In this document: piece by piece, positions 46,501 through 58,050 of the stretch
Layout of the letters: every line of letters starts with the position of its first letter
How positions within the stretch are numbered: the first letter of the stretch is position 1
Source: Echria macrotheca
Lineage: Eukaryota; Ascomycota; Sordariomycetes; Sordariales; Schizotheciaceae
Assembly: GCA_030411725.1 (NCBI GenBank)
Contig: MU839829.1
Coordinates: 868,001-932,000 of the forward strand
Length of the DNA stretch: 64,000 nucleotides
Direction: 5' to 3'
Notes under the pieces: model-generated
Told to the model about the DNA's origin: nothing
What the model saw: the letters and a program-made list of their open reading frames with translations, nothing else
Databases searched by the model: none
Program-made: the position numbers and the translations under genes

Positions 46501-49500
46501 CCATACCCTCGTCGATCGGCTTCTTGCTCGGAACCACCCAGCGAATGGCAGCATCCGCAAGAACGGCCCCCAACCCGTTTTGTTTTGAGAGTCCTGACCG
46601 CAGCACGCCTCCTGTGTAACAGGACGACCTTCCCGTTCCAGGTGACATTATGCGCACTGCACGGGCTTGGCATCTTCACCTCATGTCCAAGGGCTAGAAT
46701 GTTCAATCATATGTTCCATGGTCCCCGTATGCAGTAAATCGAGGACGCTGGCCAAGGGCGTGCCCTCCATGCGCAGCCTAAAACATCACGACGCTTGGCT
46801 ATTCTTCTACAGGGAGACCCGTGCGCTAGGGGAACACCTGCCAAATTGACATCTGGGCCTGGACCCGACCATGGACACCGGCCAGTTCTGCCGCGGGTAT
46901 GCCTGGATGCGACGTCGTCACCTTGCCCACTGCCATATCTCTCTGTGTCCAGCAGCGGGGACATGCAGATACGCGTAAAATCAGACGAGAGATTGGACAG
47001 AGAGGTCATAGCAAGGTGATGACAGGTAACAATTCCTCCCGTCCGGTGGCCGTTCGAGGCTCATTAATGCGTCGGGGGGTCGGGAGGCCGATGTGGCGAC
47101 CACGCGAACGAACAACATCTAGCACCCCAGCGGGGGAAAATGGCAGGTAAAGTGCTGACATGTAAGTGCGACTATAGATGAAATGGGTCGGTTGTTAATC
47201 CCGTAAGGCAGATTTCCTGATTACTCACGATGCGGGACACCCCTGACCCCCTGACAGGCCATAGGGCTAAACGCTGTCATTCTCAGCTAACCACTCTAAA
47301 AGAACATCGACCATGTCAAAGGTACCATCAATGCGGTTTTTTTTAGGCTGCCATTTTTAGGGCTGTGGTTTTGGGTGCTCTTTCAACTCCTGGGTCCGGA
47401 TCGACCGCAACCGGGCCGGATCTGCGATCTGCGGCCAGACACAGAAATATCAAATTGGGGGCTATTTGATATCAGAGTTTGAAGGGACCGAGTCTGAGGT
47501 CAGGTTATCTTCCTAACACAAATTGTCCTAAGCGCGAAGCGGGGGAAAGACGTCCTTCACGATGCTTCATCCAGAAACACGCGGCACTGTCTGGGATTTC
47601 CAAATTATCGAGCCGCGTCGATATTCTTGATGAGACAAGTAAACCCCTATTTGGAACGCACAACGAGCACATGCACACACGATGCAGGCCAACGTAAATC
47701 CTGGTTACATATCCGGCGGTGTTTACCTAGCAGCAGCAGATGAGCCAGAACTGTTCAGTCAAGTCCAGGCTCAATGGTGAGTGTAGGAGGGCGTGCGGTG
47801 GTCCGCCAACACAAATCATCAAGGTAAGTTAAGGGGTACACAGCCTTGAAGGCGGCGCAGCAAATCTCTTTTCATACTTGGCAGGTATTTCCAGCTGTTC
47901 GATATCAAGGCTATCAGAACACTGGAAGAGGAGGGACAGGTCGGCGACGTGGAATCAGGGTGACAGAATCATGATGCGGGCTGCCGACTCCATCACGGGA
48001 GCAAGCACAGCACGCAAGGGACATTGCCCAAGCCGTTGCATCATCACACAGACCAACGGAGACGGAAAGAAATGCTGGCATTCGCAAATCAGGAACGAGA
48101 AAGCCCCTTCTGGGAGACACTAGGACCGAAGCTATCACACCGAGCGAGCTCCTTAGACAGGAATGCTTCGTCCACTGAATCTCCCGGGGGGATAAGGGCG
48201 GAGGGCGATGAAACAAGGTAAGGAGTCTTTTGAGGGTATCTGTCTGTTCCCGTTTCTGCCTGTGCTACTGCTATCTACCCTGAATCGCAAGAGCAGGTTG
48301 GGCGCAGAATCGAGCCCTGGGACGACAGACGGGTCGGCAGATGCACAATAAGGGCACGGGGAGAGATAAACCACCTAGCGAAAGCGTGGTAGGGCTCCTT
48401 CCGTCAGGATGCGTTCTTGCTCTATGGCTGCTTGGACACGCCAAAGTGGGCGCTGGTTGCAGAGTCCTTGAAACCGCACAGCGGCCCCGATGGCCCCCAA
48501 TCGGAGCGACATATGGGGAGCAGAAAGGGGGAAGCCGAGTGGTACTAAATGCTAGGACGCGGCACAGAAAGACGCTGCGTGGAAGCATTCATGGAAGCAG
48601 AGGCATTTCAACTGTGCCGCAGGACCGCCGTCATCGAACTGGCCGCAGCTCGCCGTCCTGGTCGGCGAGCTATTTGCTGCCGTCCTAGCAGCCTTCCTTA
48701 CGGAGCTGATCCGGTTATTGTGTACTTTTGTTTTGGACCATCGGGGCGGTGTGGGCTGAATTCCCAACGCCTTAGAAGGGCGCCGTAGGTCCAGCTGAGA
48801 TCTGCTTGTGGGGAAGAACAGAGGGATGATACCAGGCACCAGCTAACTAATCCGTAGCCGGCGTAGACCAGGCACAAACACTACCAACATCTGATATTTG
48901 CTGGCAGACACTAGAAGAGTCCTCCTACCTGCAAGAGAAAGGTTGGCAAATCGAGTGCCTCGTAGGATGGTGTTGGTACCATCATGCAGAGGGAAGGCCC
49001 GCCCACAGAGGGCGCGAGACGAGGCCCTGAGGCGCAACATATTGGAGGAAAGGGGCGAATCAGGACGACCGACCGGCTTCCTGACGACAGCTTCACTTGA
49101 TAGCACTGTGGGAAAGGTGATTGGGAGGCAGAAGGTAACCGGCGATGCAGGGCAGGCTGGTGGTGCTCGTGACCACAACGACCCAACCTGCTCACTGGTT
49201 GAGGTTCCATCAAGTTGCTACTCACCGGCGGCACCATGTGCAATGAGAAAGGTCGGCGCAAGATAGACGATGGCTGTTGGATCGGGTGCCTTTGGTGGCC
49301 ATGCGGTCGCGCAAAGACAGCGGCAGCATCTCGTCCAGGGTAGCATCTGGCCGGCCCCGGAGCTCGGGGCCGATGGTAGACCGTCGTTGATGCCTGGCGA
49401 GCCTGGGTTTCGAGTGCAAATCGGTTGGTCCCTTGTGTACCACGGGAGAAGGTACTTTCGGGTGCCCGCGGGACGGAGCGCCATGGCAGCAGGGTGATTC

Positions 49501-50810
49501 CAATATGCAGCACGGCGGCACCCTCAGTGATACCAACAAGGGGCTTTATTTCCTGCTCAGAGAGTGTCAGAGACTGGGAATAACTGCCACTGCTAGGGGC
49601 GTGATATATAGGCAGTCCGAGCTATCCAATAGAACCCATAGCGGCATGTCCCGCAACAAGTGTTCGGCAGCACTGCCGAGTCCTTATGACCGATTCTGCC
49701 ACCCGGGGAAGTGCCCCGCCTGGCGAACAACCGTGAAATCAACCGAAGAGAAGCCTAAGTAGCGGGAGCAACGTGTGCTAGCACGGAGCAGTCAAGGGAG
49801 TCAGGCAAGTAGACAGGGCTGGACAGCATGTATCCATGGCGCTGGAGGAGTCGGTGAGTCGAAAAGGGCAGCTCCCGATGAAGACGGCAGAGGGGCACTG
49901 CGGGCACGGACAGGGACAACGAAGCAAGCTGGTTGCGCCGCACACTGGTGTTGGGGAGCGGCACGAGGGCTTCACTAGTGTCGAGACCGGCACGGAGAGG
50001 AGGACATCGACGTGTTGGCTGCAGCTGTCAGGACGCAGGGCGGTGCAGGGATCCGTCTGGCATGCCATGGCGTCGCCCTGGACCTGCTGCTCGCCCCCGT
50101 TAATTGAATAATTCGCGCGTCTGGTCAGGGCGGCCTGGCGACAGATTTCAAATCCAGGGCCGGGGCAGCAGACGCAATGCAGGGCGTGGCTTGGGGCGAC
50201 GGGATGGTGGGAGTCGCGGCAGGATTTAGCGCTCGAGTCGCCTCTATCGCCGGGAATTTTGCTGGGCGAGAGGTGGCGTCGAAACGGCGCGGAAACGGCG
50301 GGCCAGGTAAGGCGGTCGCGTCAAAACAGCCGCATCACAGGAAATAACAAGGACATGGCCGAAGGGTCGGGGGCCGACTCGATTCGCGGACGCGTCGGTT
50401 GCGCCGCAGAGATGGCCGCATGGGATGCCAGTGCCGCGGTCATGGGGTTGACAGAAGTGTGCCGGAAAGATGTCGAAGGATTTAAGAGTAGGATTCTGGG
50501 CTTTTCCTGCAGCAACAAGCGCCAGGCGCGCGTAAGTTTCACCAGGGCCACACCTGGCACCAACAAGCGCGAAATGGCGCACAGGCGCGGCCGATTGACG
50601 CGGCCGGATCTGCACACTGCTGCAAGGGCCAGTGTTTCGCTGGTTTTGTGGCGTCGTCCGCACGGTGGGCGCTTAGCCTGTCATGGTGGGGCGTGTTCTC
50701 GACAGCTGAAAAGCCGCGTTTGCTGCATCTGCACAGTCTGCGACTTTCTCTCTCTGTCAAACCACGACACGGCCCGGCAGGCTCGACGCCAACAGACCAG
50801 ACACCCGGCA
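43579..50810. other. Gene-poor region, no supported gene
   Basis: About 7.2 kb. A frame at 45606-46226 starts with an acidic, plausible-looking stretch (MDDEEPDTGSIHSSASDYES) but continues as compositionally random sequence and has no recognised domain. Others are shorter. No RNA gene or mobile element end was seen. Confidence 0.45.
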
Positions 50811-50856
50811 ACACACACCACCCATCACCCACCGCCCACCACCCACAACCCACCAG
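50811..50856. repeat. CCCAC/CCCATC-rich simple-sequence tract
   Basis: Degenerate short repeats of CCCA(C/T) on the + strand about 500 bp before APC2. Probably part of its promoter or leader. Confidence 0.55.
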
Positions 50857-51353
50857 GCCACACACCCGGCTCGCAACCAGACTAGGGTTCCTACGAGCAA
50901 CCCGACAGACACCAGGCCATCGCCGACGCGGCCTGCAGCATGGATGAGTGGTCGCCGCAGGCATTCGCCAGACATCGCGCTTAGAGCAGCGAATGCGGTC
51001 GGCAGGACGCCAGATTTCGACTTCCTCCGATCGAGTCGCTGCAGAAACAATCGAGACCAGGTAAACACCAGCCCAATCCTCGCCTCGTCTGCCCCTCTGT
51101 GTTTCTGAGACAGCCGCCGTCGACTCGCCAAGGCCCCGGCCCAGGCCCATTATCACGCGCAGAGCTCCCGTCAAACCCCCCGTCACTTCTCACTTCTGCT
51201 CGCTTTGCCTGTCGGACTGACGAGGCTGTTGGCAGTTTGATGCCCGTTGACGCCCGTGCTACCGTCGTTGGTGGCAGGCGGGCGTGAGCAGACTCAGCAG
51301 AGTGCAGCTCTCCCTCCCGACCGCTGCACCAGTCGCATCACGGCCAGCCCACC
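50857..51353 (+). promoter_or_regulatory. Upstream region / probable leader of APC2
   Basis: About 500 bp, C-rich on the coding strand. It contains ATGs upstream of the chosen start, for example at 50941. No separate gene supported. Confidence 0.45.
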
Positions 51354-54300
51354 ATGACCTCGGCCGTGGCCTCCCCGTGGCACCAGCGCCGCCGCCGCGT
51401 CTTCCAGTCCGTCTTCCAGACTGATGTCTCGCAGCCCACTCCGCAGACGACTCCGTGCGTCCGATTCCCAGATCAGGGCCACGTCTTTGGCGGCCCTCCA
51501 CCGCAGACTGGCCTCGCTTCGGGCCCTCTCTTCTCCCAGCAAGCCACCCAGGACCTCCTCGCCCATGCACACGCCCCCGTCGAGCTCTCGACGTCGTCCC
51601 AGTCCACCATCCCGGCGCCGTCGCAGTCGAATCTGCACCCTCCGCCGCCGCTGTTCCCGCCCCTCTCCAGGCTCGACAACCAGCAGGCGGCCTTCGATCG
51701 CGCCTGGCATGTAGTAACCGCCCGCATCGCCCTCCCGCCCTCGGCCACGGCCGACGATTCGTTCGGCACCCTCCCCACTGACTCCCAGCTGCAGCTGGCC
51801 TCGCAGCACGCGGCCGGTGCTTCTGAGGACGACTTCGCCCAGGCGCTGGCCCTGCTCGTCCACCATTCTGACCTTCTGCCTGATGCTACCCAGACGGACG
51901 ATATCGTTGCCTGGCACGCCCAACAGGTCCGCGCTCACTTCGCCCAGCATGTCATGCCCTTGCTGTCTGGCTGTCTGGACGACGGCGGCGAAGAGGTCTT
52001 GGCAGCCCCTGAGGGACAGCAACAGCGGGGGCCGGGCAGGAAGGGCAACTATTACGAACGGCACATGTTCATTGCCATGAGCAGCATCCGCACGCTCCAG
52101 GCTGCTCTACGGCTCTACTTCTATGGCCTGGGACTGCTGGTGCAGGGCTTTGGCCGGCTTGTAGACGGCAGTACGTCCAAAGAGAGTGCTGATGAAGTCG
52201 AGGAGCTCGCTGTGAGATTCCGCCGAGACACACACGCCCTAGTGGGCAACTCGGCATCGGACGGCCTCATGAGATCCGTAAGAATTGTGCTCGTGCGACT
52301 TATCGCCACCATTCTCGGTGTGCCGTGGGCTGAGGACGGCGGCTCGGCGCCCACGCAACAACGCCCGGCGCCGCCAACCGACGATGACCTGCGAGTGCTG
52401 GCCGCAAGACATCGTCTCCACGAATTCGTCGAGCAGCTTCACAATGTGGGACTGGCCGGAGAGCGGTTCCAGGTTCTGTTCGCCGAGATCATGGACACGA
52501 TGATGTCTAGATTCGTAAAAGGGGCATATGCTGGCGTCTGGGCTCCTGACTATTTCGGCTTTTCGTCGACCCCAGACACCATACCGCAGCCCTCGGCTTC
52601 GCCAACCACATCGGCCTGCCTTGTGTCTCTTGGCGACTGGGTGGAGAACCACTTTGCACGGCTGAGCCTCGAGGTGCTATCTAGAATATGCCCTGAGGCT
52701 GCCTCTCCGGTGCCACTCTCGGATGTCAAGACGTATCAGTCGCTGGCTTCAGGACGTCTGGCTGCTTTACGTATCGACGAGCTGTTCGATATTGTATTGG
52801 CGTGGCCCATGTCCCGCGGGGCGCTGGACGATCTGCGTGCCACCATCACGACTTCGGCACGTCGTCGCCAGCTGACCACGAACTTCTCACGGACGCTGAG
52901 AACTCGGCTGCTGCACCCAGGTCGCAGCACACTCGAGATTTTGCGGACATACATTTCTATCATCCGTACATTCCATACTCTCGACAACAGCAAGGTGCTC
53001 CTGGGTCATATTGAGCCCGACTTGCAGCTCTACTTGTGCCAGCGAGAGGATGCCATCCGAGTTGTTATTACGGGCATGCTTGCCAGCCCTGAGGAATTGC
53101 AAGCCGTGAGAAAGGTCAAGGACGTGGCCAGGATGAAGAAAGCGAACCGGGACAAGGGCGCCGATGCTGGTGCTTTCGTGACGCCTTCCGCGGGCGGCGC
53201 CCTAAAGACACCGACGATGGGCAGGAGGCGTGGGGCAACACCTGAGCTGGCCAGCACCGGATACTCGACCGCGCCTGACATGGCCGACCAGTTGCCGTCT
53301 AGCACCCTGGTGGAGTTGGCTCTTATCCTGAACGACCCGGCTCAGACCCGTCGGACTGCGCCGGAGGAGGAAGAGCTCGACTGGAACGACATGAGCTGGG
53401 TGCCGGATCCGGTTGACGCCGGTGCCAACTACAAGCGACCACGGAGCGAGGACGTCATCGGCACCCTGATCTCGGCGCTCGGTAGTCCGGATATCTTCAT
53501 CAAGGAGTTTTCGTCTGTTGTCGCCGGGCGTCTACTGGGCGGGCCGGCGCGGTTCGATCAGGAGCTGCGCGTGCTCGACCTACTAAAACGACGGTTCGGC
53601 GAGGCGGCGCTGCAGAACTGCGATGTCATGATCCGGGATATCCAGGATTCGAGACGTGTCGATGCCACCATCATCAAAACACGGGGTCCGACCCAGGCTA
53701 TGGAGACACCAGTCAAGACACCGGCCGGGAAGACAGAAGAGCCCGACGATGAGGAGTATCACGCGCGGATCCTATCGAGGCTGTTCTGGCCGGATCTCGA
53801 AAGAGAGCATTTCTTGCTGCCGCAGCCGATTGTAGAGTATCAGCAGTGGTACGAGCGCGGCTACGAGGAGCTTAAATCTAAGAGAAAGCTCACGTGGCTC
53901 AACCAGCTCGGTCAGGCAAGGGTCGAGCTCGAGCTCGAAGACCGGACGGTCACGGTGGATTGTAGCACTGTGGAGGCGACGGTCATTTACGCCTTCCAGG
54001 ACCCCAACACCGACGGCCCCGTCAAGAAATCGGCTGATGATCTGTACACCGAGCTACAGATGGATGAAGATCTTATTAGTGCGGCGCTCACCTTTTGGGC
54101 GGGCAAAGGGGTGTTGAGACGAGGGGCACAGGGCGTGTATGCCGTGATCGAGTCGCTGAGCGCCCCCAACGACGACGGCACAGCCGGGGCTGTCAAGGGC
54201 GAGGCGGAGGCAAGTGTGGCAGCGGACGAGGGGGCGGAAATGGAAGCGGCCAAGAAGCAAGACGGCGCGGCGGGTTTGAGCGCCAAGGAGATGGAGAGGC

Positions 54301-54503
54301 GGGCCATGTACTGGCAGTACGTCAAGGGCATGTTGACCAACGCGAGCGCGAGCATGCCGCTGGCGCAGGTGGCTATGATGATGAAGATGTTGGTGCCGGA
54401 TGGGTTCCCGTGGGGGAATGAGGAGTTGCAGGAGTTTCTGGGGGAGAAGGTGGCGGCGGGGGAGATGGAGGTTGTGGGTGGGAAGTATCGGTTGAAGAAG
54501 TGA
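51354..54503 (+). CDS. APC2: Anaphase-promoting complex subunit 2 (cullin-homology)
   Basis: Single exon, 1049 aa, ATG in an ideal CCCACCATGACC context. It is the cullin-like scaffold of the APC/C ubiquitin ligase, binding the RING subunit Apc11 and activating mitotic exit. The sequence shows family features in order: the helical N-terminal region with a variable Pro/Gln-rich start; LRIDELFDIVLAWPMSRGAL and STLEILRTYISIIRTFHTLD; the cullin-homology core DVIGTLISALGSPDIFIKEF with RLLGG and ELRVLDLLKRRFGEAALQNC; the SRLFWPDLERE block; and a C-terminal winged helix (YWQYVKGMLTNASASMPLAQ through VGGKYRLKK). The length is somewhat above yeast Apc2 (853 aa) because of low-complexity insertions. No intron is needed. 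Confidence 0.93.
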   Translation: MTSAVASPWHQRRRRVFQSVFQTDVSQPTPQTTPCVRFPDQGHVFGGPPPQTGLASGPLFSQQATQDLLAHAHAPVELSTSSQSTIPAPSQSNLHPPPPLFPPLSRLDNQQAAFDRAWHVVTARIALPPSATADDSFGTLPTDSQLQLASQHAAGASEDDFAQALALLVHHSDLLPDATQTDDIVAWHAQQVRAHFAQHVMPLLSGCLDDGGEEVLAAPEGQQQRGPGRKGNYYERHMFIAMSSIRTLQAALRLYFYGLGLLVQGFGRLVDGSTSKESADEVEELAVRFRRDTHALVGNSASDGLMRSVRIVLVRLIATILGVPWAEDGGSAPTQQRPAPPTDDDLRVLAARHRLHEFVEQLHNVGLAGERFQVLFAEIMDTMMSRFVKGAYAGVWAPDYFGFSSTPDTIPQPSASPTTSACLVSLGDWVENHFARLSLEVLSRICPEAASPVPLSDVKTYQSLASGRLAALRIDELFDIVLAWPMSRGALDDLRATITTSARRRQLTTNFSRTLRTRLLHPGRSTLEILRTYISIIRTFHTLDNSKVLLGHIEPDLQLYLCQREDAIRVVITGMLASPEELQAVRKVKDVARMKKANRDKGADAGAFVTPSAGGALKTPTMGRRRGATPELASTGYSTAPDMADQLPSSTLVELALILNDPAQTRRTAPEEEELDWNDMSWVPDPVDAGANYKRPRSEDVIGTLISALGSPDIFIKEFSSVVAGRLLGGPARFDQELRVLDLLKRRFGEAALQNCDVMIRDIQDSRRVDATIIKTRGPTQAMETPVKTPAGKTEEPDDEEYHARILSRLFWPDLEREHFLLPQPIVEYQQWYERGYEELKSKRKLTWLNQLGQARVELELEDRTVTVDCSTVEATVIYAFQDPNTDGPVKKSADDLYTELQMDEDLISAALTFWAGKGVLRRGAQGVYAVIESLSAPNDDGTAGAVKGEAEASVAADEGAEMEAAKKQDGAAGLSAKEMERRAMYWQYVKGMLTNASASMPLAQVAMMMKMLVPDGFPWGNEELQEFLGEKVAAGEMEVVGGKYRLKK

Positions 54504-55869
54504 TGGCGGTTCTGTGGATGAAGGATAGATACCCTAGGAATATGAGGTTGTTGTTTATTTGGTTGGTTGTTGATTGTTGTGAGTGCCGATCAGAATCGGC
54601 CCAGAAGCCTCCTTCGATGAAGGAGGAGGGACGTTCCAAATCAACTCGTTGCCCCCGGATAGCCCAAGGCAACGCCTTCTACCTTGGCCACTGATGAAGC
54701 AGTTAGGTACTTAAAGTGGTTGGGCCGATGGCAGGTGTTAGTTGGGTTGGATACACATAGCTTACCTCACCTCTGGGGTTCGTGGCCGAATTGGTAGAGG
54801 GAGGGAGGGAGGGTTCCAAGTTAAAGTTTCCAGACAGTCCCGCTAGGCTGTTTGTTATCTACCTTACTCTATCCTAACACTGGAGTTGAAGCCATGTTGA
54901 CGAGGACAAGCGTTTAAGCTCAGGGGGTTTTGCAACTTCCTTACGTAGCTCACAATCTGCGCGAGAAAAAAAAAAGGAAGTCAACCTTGGCTAGCCAGGG
55001 ACATTATCCCACACCTCGGGATTTTGTTCTTCCTTGCAACTAGTAAGTACCCGTGGTTCTCGACTCTGGTGGTGAGACTTGGTCGTTCTCCGCGACTTCT
55101 CCATTGCTGTCTTGAAACACTGGCGTTCGTACCGTCTATCAGGCCAGGCAGGAGCACCCAGGCCAGATGGAAGGCGCGCAAGGACCACAGGCACTGTATT
55201 TAGTCACGGCCAAAAGCCCATTCTCTCTTCCACCAAATAAGCATCCTTACCTCATGAGGTCTTTCACGTCCTTCCCATCGGGCCATGTTGCCACCCTTAG
55301 GTACCTAGGTATACCGCTCCGTGAGAAGGAAGAATGGAAGATCAAGATCGCCATATTTGTAATGGAACGGGCACGCCACAATGCCGTGGTGGTGCAGGTC
55401 GGAGTGGTGTTGTCATGATGGTTGCGGTGATGTTGAGACAGCCATGTCCTCTCAGATCAACCCCCCTAGATTGCCCTCAAACTGCAACATGGCTAACATA
55501 GTGAAATTAGGTCAACTGTCACGATTAAGCAAGGTATCGAGGACCTCTTCCGTTTCTGTCGAATCAGGTTCCATCAAGTCCAATACCTCGATACACCTAT
55601 TCGCAGAATCTTAGCATTTCACTCGGATTTCAGCGACAGAAGCTCCTTCCCAAAAAGCCCGAAAAGGGAAATTTCACTTTCCCCCCCATTTCGGAACCCT
55701 AGTGCACACAGCCAAGAGACCTCTTGTTGCGCAGTCTTTGCGCATCTCCCTCAGGCAACAGGCACATTTTCGAGCCCGACTTCAGGTTGGGCCTGATGAA
55801 TGCACATTCCGTGCCTTTAACCGCCACTTCTTTTTTGTCCAATACTTGGAGTCTCTCAAGGCGCAAACA
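54504..55869. other. Intergenic region between APC2 and the HET gene
   Basis: About 1.4 kb. A (GAGG)4 repeat lies near 54797-54813. The segment 54,783-54,800 resembles a tRNA A box but has no matching B box or cloverleaf. The frame of the HET gene is open back to 55702 but begins there with GTG, so it is taken as leader. Confidence 0.5.
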
Positions 55870-58050
55870 ATGGCATCGGACACTCTCGGTGTATGCGAAA
55901 GGCTCGCGGTTCGCATTTTTGAACAACTCGGCGAGTGGGCTACGCTACCATCGGCTCAGCCTAGGCGCCAACCTATTTTCTTTGAACGACGTCCGAAATG
56001 GTACAACAATGGAGAGAGGTACGACAGATGCTACTTCTGCCGCAACACCGGCTGCCCTCTCCACAGCTTCTTCGGCCGCTCTACCTCTGCATACCACGGC
56101 CGGTATAGTGCGAGGTCTCTTAAACGCCTTTCGTGGCAGGATATGTCCACTGCCCTCGACTTACCGACGGACTTAGCCATCTTTCGAACCTTACCACTAC
56201 TCTGTCTGACGGTGACTTACTCTCCGCAGAGTGCCTGGGAATCCACCAACACAACCCATGACTTTGTGTACCTTTCTACACCGGGTCCCGGCTCAACATT
56301 CCGTTCAATAAGACCATTAGTCGACTTCGGCTGGATCAAAGAATGGCTGGCTACTTGCCAAGCTCAGCACCTGGAGACTTGCAACAGCCTTGAGCGCCGC
56401 CTAGACATTCCCGGTCTGCAAATGATAGACTGCTCAACCAGGGCCATCGTACAGTACGGTGCGCTACAACAGTCTCCCGGGTACATCACCCTAAGTTATG
56501 TCTGGGGGGAGAGCTCCTCAGAAGGAAGACGTTTCAGAAACCGTGTGCCTAGGGTCGTCCCCAAAGTGATCAACGATGCCATCCAAGTCGTCCTTAGCCT
56601 CGGATACCGCTATCTCTGGGTGGACAGGTACTGCATTCCCGAAAGCCACGCTGACAAGCATGCCCAGCTTCGCAAGATGGGGGACATCTACCAGAACTCG
56701 GATCTGACCATCATCGCCGCGGCCGGGGAAGGCCCGCACCATGGACTGCCCGGAGCGTCCGCGACGCCACGAAGGGAACTTCGGCCTTACGAATTCCTCT
56801 CCGGGTCACAACCCTGGGCGCTTTACCAGCTCCCAACAAATCTAAAGAGAGTCATTAGGGACTCCAACTGGTATAAACGGGGGTGGACGTACCAAGAAGC
56901 CCTCCTCTGCCGGAGACAGCTTGTCTTTACCAAAGACCAGGTCTATCTGCAGTGCAAGAAAACACACTGCATGGAGATTCTCTGCCCGACGCTGGCTTCG
57001 GATCACCCGGGCATCGAAGCCTTGGGGCCCACAGCCGAGATCAGCAGTCGCTTCGCAGTTGGACGAGTATTCCACCCCATGACCCGGCAGCTGGCATGCA
57101 CAGAATTCCCGACAATGGTCAATGAGTACGCCAGGAGGAAGCTGACGTACGAGGACGACATTCTGGACGCCTTTGAGGGCATTCTCCACAGGTTCGAACT
57201 GCTGGCTCGGCCCTTGGAGAATTTGTACGGCATTCCTCTCTACCCGATCGACCAGAGCGAGCTCACCGATACGGACGCCCTAGTGTACGGTCTCTTGTGG
57301 AACCACGCAGCGGCAGACATGTTGATGGGCCCCGATATGATGAAGGGCATAGTGCGTCGTGGCGCCAAGCGGGAGTTCCCGTCCTGGAGCTGGACGGGCT
57401 GGAAGAGGGTGTTCGGTGGTGGTGGACTTGAATATCACTTCCATTTGTGGCCGCTCTCGGAGATCCTCTCGGACACGGGACTCAGCCTGGGCAAGAACCG
57501 GTTCAAGGCGCTGGTCGAGGTCCACGCTGCTGGCCTCGGCGGCAATGACGACCCGGTGATGCCTTGGGAAACGCAGCGGGAGAACATCCTCCGGCTTATT
57601 CGCGGGGGAGAAGGAACGCCCCGAATAGTATCACTTAACCTTTTGGGATGGGTCTTGACGTTCGATGTCGCCGTGTCAAAATACAGCAGCGGTCGCGGGA
57701 CGGAAATGGTGAAGCTGGGGCCGTTCAAGGTGCACAGGGAGGAGCTGGCCATCTCTTGTTGCATGGCAGCCGGCTCGGGGCTGCTGCCCACGACGAAGCT
57801 GCGCTGCATCGTCGTGGGCCAGTTGTCTCTCTGGTCGACCCAGCGCGCCGAGTATAATACGTGGTTGTACGTGATGACGTTTGGGAAGGAGGACGGGTCT
57901 GACGATGGGTTGTGCACTCGATACGGCGTCATGAGGCTGGAAATAGGGGGGGTTGGCCATGGGGTGGACGTGTGGGATGAGATAAACTGCTGTCCTAGCG
58001 GGTTGTTGGCTGGGTTGTGTTGTGAGAGGAAGGAGATTCGGTTGCGATGA
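55870..58050 (+). CDS. HET-domain protein (heterokaryon-incompatibility type)
   Basis: Single exon, 726 aa from the first in-frame ATG (ACAATGGC). The HET domain begins at about residue 206 with ITLSYVWGESS. It continues with LSLGYRYLWVDRYCIPE and KMGDIYQNSDLTIIAAAGEG and, further on, DSNWYKRGWTYQEALLCRRQ then LVFTKDQVYLQC, the three classical HET blocks. Such proteins mediate cell-death responses to non-self fusion in Pezizomycotina; most family members in a genome have no known allorecognition role. An N-terminal cluster C54-X2-C57-X4-C62-X2-H65 lies before the domain. The C-terminal half is not recognised apart from a SWSWTGWKRV motif common in this family. No frameshift or internal stop is seen, so it appears intact. 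Confidence 0.9.
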   Translation: MASDTLGVCERLAVRIFEQLGEWATLPSAQPRRQPIFFERRPKWYNNGERYDRCYFCRNTGCPLHSFFGRSTSAYHGRYSARSLKRLSWQDMSTALDLPTDLAIFRTLPLLCLTVTYSPQSAWESTNTTHDFVYLSTPGPGSTFRSIRPLVDFGWIKEWLATCQAQHLETCNSLERRLDIPGLQMIDCSTRAIVQYGALQQSPGYITLSYVWGESSSEGRRFRNRVPRVVPKVINDAIQVVLSLGYRYLWVDRYCIPESHADKHAQLRKMGDIYQNSDLTIIAAAGEGPHHGLPGASATPRRELRPYEFLSGSQPWALYQLPTNLKRVIRDSNWYKRGWTYQEALLCRRQLVFTKDQVYLQCKKTHCMEILCPTLASDHPGIEALGPTAEISSRFAVGRVFHPMTRQLACTEFPTMVNEYARRKLTYEDDILDAFEGILHRFELLARPLENLYGIPLYPIDQSELTDTDALVYGLLWNHAAADMLMGPDMMKGIVRRGAKREFPSWSWTGWKRVFGGGGLEYHFHLWPLSEILSDTGLSLGKNRFKALVEVHAAGLGGNDDPVMPWETQRENILRLIRGGEGTPRIVSLNLLGWVLTFDVAVSKYSSGRGTEMVKLGPFKVHREELAISCCMAAGSGLLPTTKLRCIVVGQLSLWSTQRAEYNTWLYVMTFGKEDGSDDGLCTRYGVMRLEIGGVGHGVDVWDEINCCPSGLLAGLCCERKEIRLR

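Noticed and set aside
50259..50885. 208-codon + frame upstream of APC2
   Set aside because: It runs into a CCCAC-rich simple tract (Pro/Thr/His repeats), lacks any domain and overlaps three other open frames.
54780..54860. tRNA-like A box (TGGCCGAATTGG)
   Set aside because: No proper B box (only GGTTCCAAG) and no acceptor or anticodon stem pairing can be drawn.
55702..55869. N-terminal extension of the HET protein
   Set aside because: The open frame begins with GTG, not ATG. The first ATG in frame is at 55870 in good context.
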